Translations under genes and position numbers: made by a program
Shown: piece by piece, positions 63,751 to 64,000 of the stretch
Layout of the letters: each line of letters begins with the position of its first letter
Numbering within the stretch: the first letter of the stretch is position 1
The notes under the pieces: generated by a model
What the model saw: the letters and a program-made list of their open reading frames with translations, nothing else
The model's database searches: none
What the model was told of the DNA's origin: nothing
Assembly (NCBI GenBank): GCA_020631735.1
Contig: CM036159.1
Span: 100,265,670 to 100,329,669, forward strand
DNA length: 64,000 nucleotides
Direction of reading: 5' to 3'
Origin: Saccharum officinarum
Lineage: Eukaryota; Streptophyta; Magnoliopsida; Poales; Poaceae

Positions 63751-64000
63751 TGTCTTGTTTTGGTATGCATGCATGTGGATGAACTATGCACGAACTTGTT
63801 ATGCACGTGGACTTGTATTTGAGAAAGTTTTATGTGATTTATGTGAACAATTGTGACATATGGTGCTGGATGTGAGTTACGCGATGTATGTGATATATAT
63901 GGTGCTGGATGTGGTATATCTGTGATGGATAATATAGACATATATATACATTTGTCGTGTTTGCAGGGATTGAAAACAAAAACTAAAAAAACAAAAAAAA

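Larger units (their letters stand above)
60675..64000 (+). mobile_element. Possible second CACTA element, left terminus and interior
   Basis: CACTATAGGAAAAAGTG at 60675 is a typical CACTA 5' terminus, and a similar CACTATAGAG lies 29 bp before it. About 300 bp downstream a GC-rich leader-like stretch begins, and further on an exon resembling the end of a CACTA-associated plant transposase is found. The right terminus lies beyond the window. The alternative is one composite CACTA element from 59141 onwards. Confidence 0.4.

Overview
The window is nuclear DNA of a flowering plant, almost certainly a grass and probably panicoid/Andropogoneae. The evidence is introns with GT-AG borders, plant gene families, dense nested LTR retrotransposons, and grass-type MITEs and CACTA elements. 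No tRNA, rRNA, CRISPR array or bacterial feature was seen. Two runs of exactly 100 N (20484-20583 and 56519-56618) are assembly gaps, so structures touching them are incomplete.

Layout. (1) 1-3370: the N-terminal exon of an NPF/PTR-type transporter on the minus strand at the left edge, then a copia-type LTR with a primer binding site and a nested Tourist MITE, and a copia reverse transcriptase scrap. (2) 3371 to about 17200: two nested minus-strand gypsy elements of the Athila type. The inner one (5611-13540) is structurally complete, with a 5-bp target duplication GGGTG, two LTRs of about 1.7 kb, a tRNA-Asp primer site and a polypurine tract. It carries only gag and protease. The outer one has the same gag-protease-only plan and has lost its 5' LTR. 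(3) 17225-20483: a Sirevirus-like copia LTR and damaged gag on the plus strand. (4) 20584-37886: a three-level nest. A minus-strand copia element (LTR, iMet primer site and gag at 37.0-37.9 kb) is split by a LARD-like retrotransposon (22419-36961, LTRs of about 4.93 kb and 4.68 kb of non-coding interior). The downstream part of its gag is cut again at 22000 by the LTR of another element.

(5) 38.2-51.3 kb is the gene-rich part, all on the plus strand: the last four exons of a CRTISO-related FAD oxidoreductase without its 5' half, a complete GSK3/shaggy-like kinase (426 aa, subgroup IV type) with a 5'-truncated LINE in one intron, and a complete type II prohibitin (289 aa). (6) 51.3-56.5 kb is intergenic, with an (AT)59 microsatellite, a short MITE, a LINE-derived zf-RVT scrap, a possible solo LTR and an unidentified 126-codon open frame. 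(7) 56.6-64 kb: five exons of an ankyrin-repeat gene, then a CACTA-derived foldback with arms of about 450 bp or more, then what looks like the start of a second CACTA element with a transposase-like terminal exon.

The host genes do not form a pathway. They are housekeeping or signalling genes (mitochondrial prohibitin, kinase, plastid-type oxidoreductase) between transposon blocks. The most unusual features are the LARD-like element with its self-similar interior, the pair of gag-protease-only Athila derivatives, and the giant CACTA hairpin.
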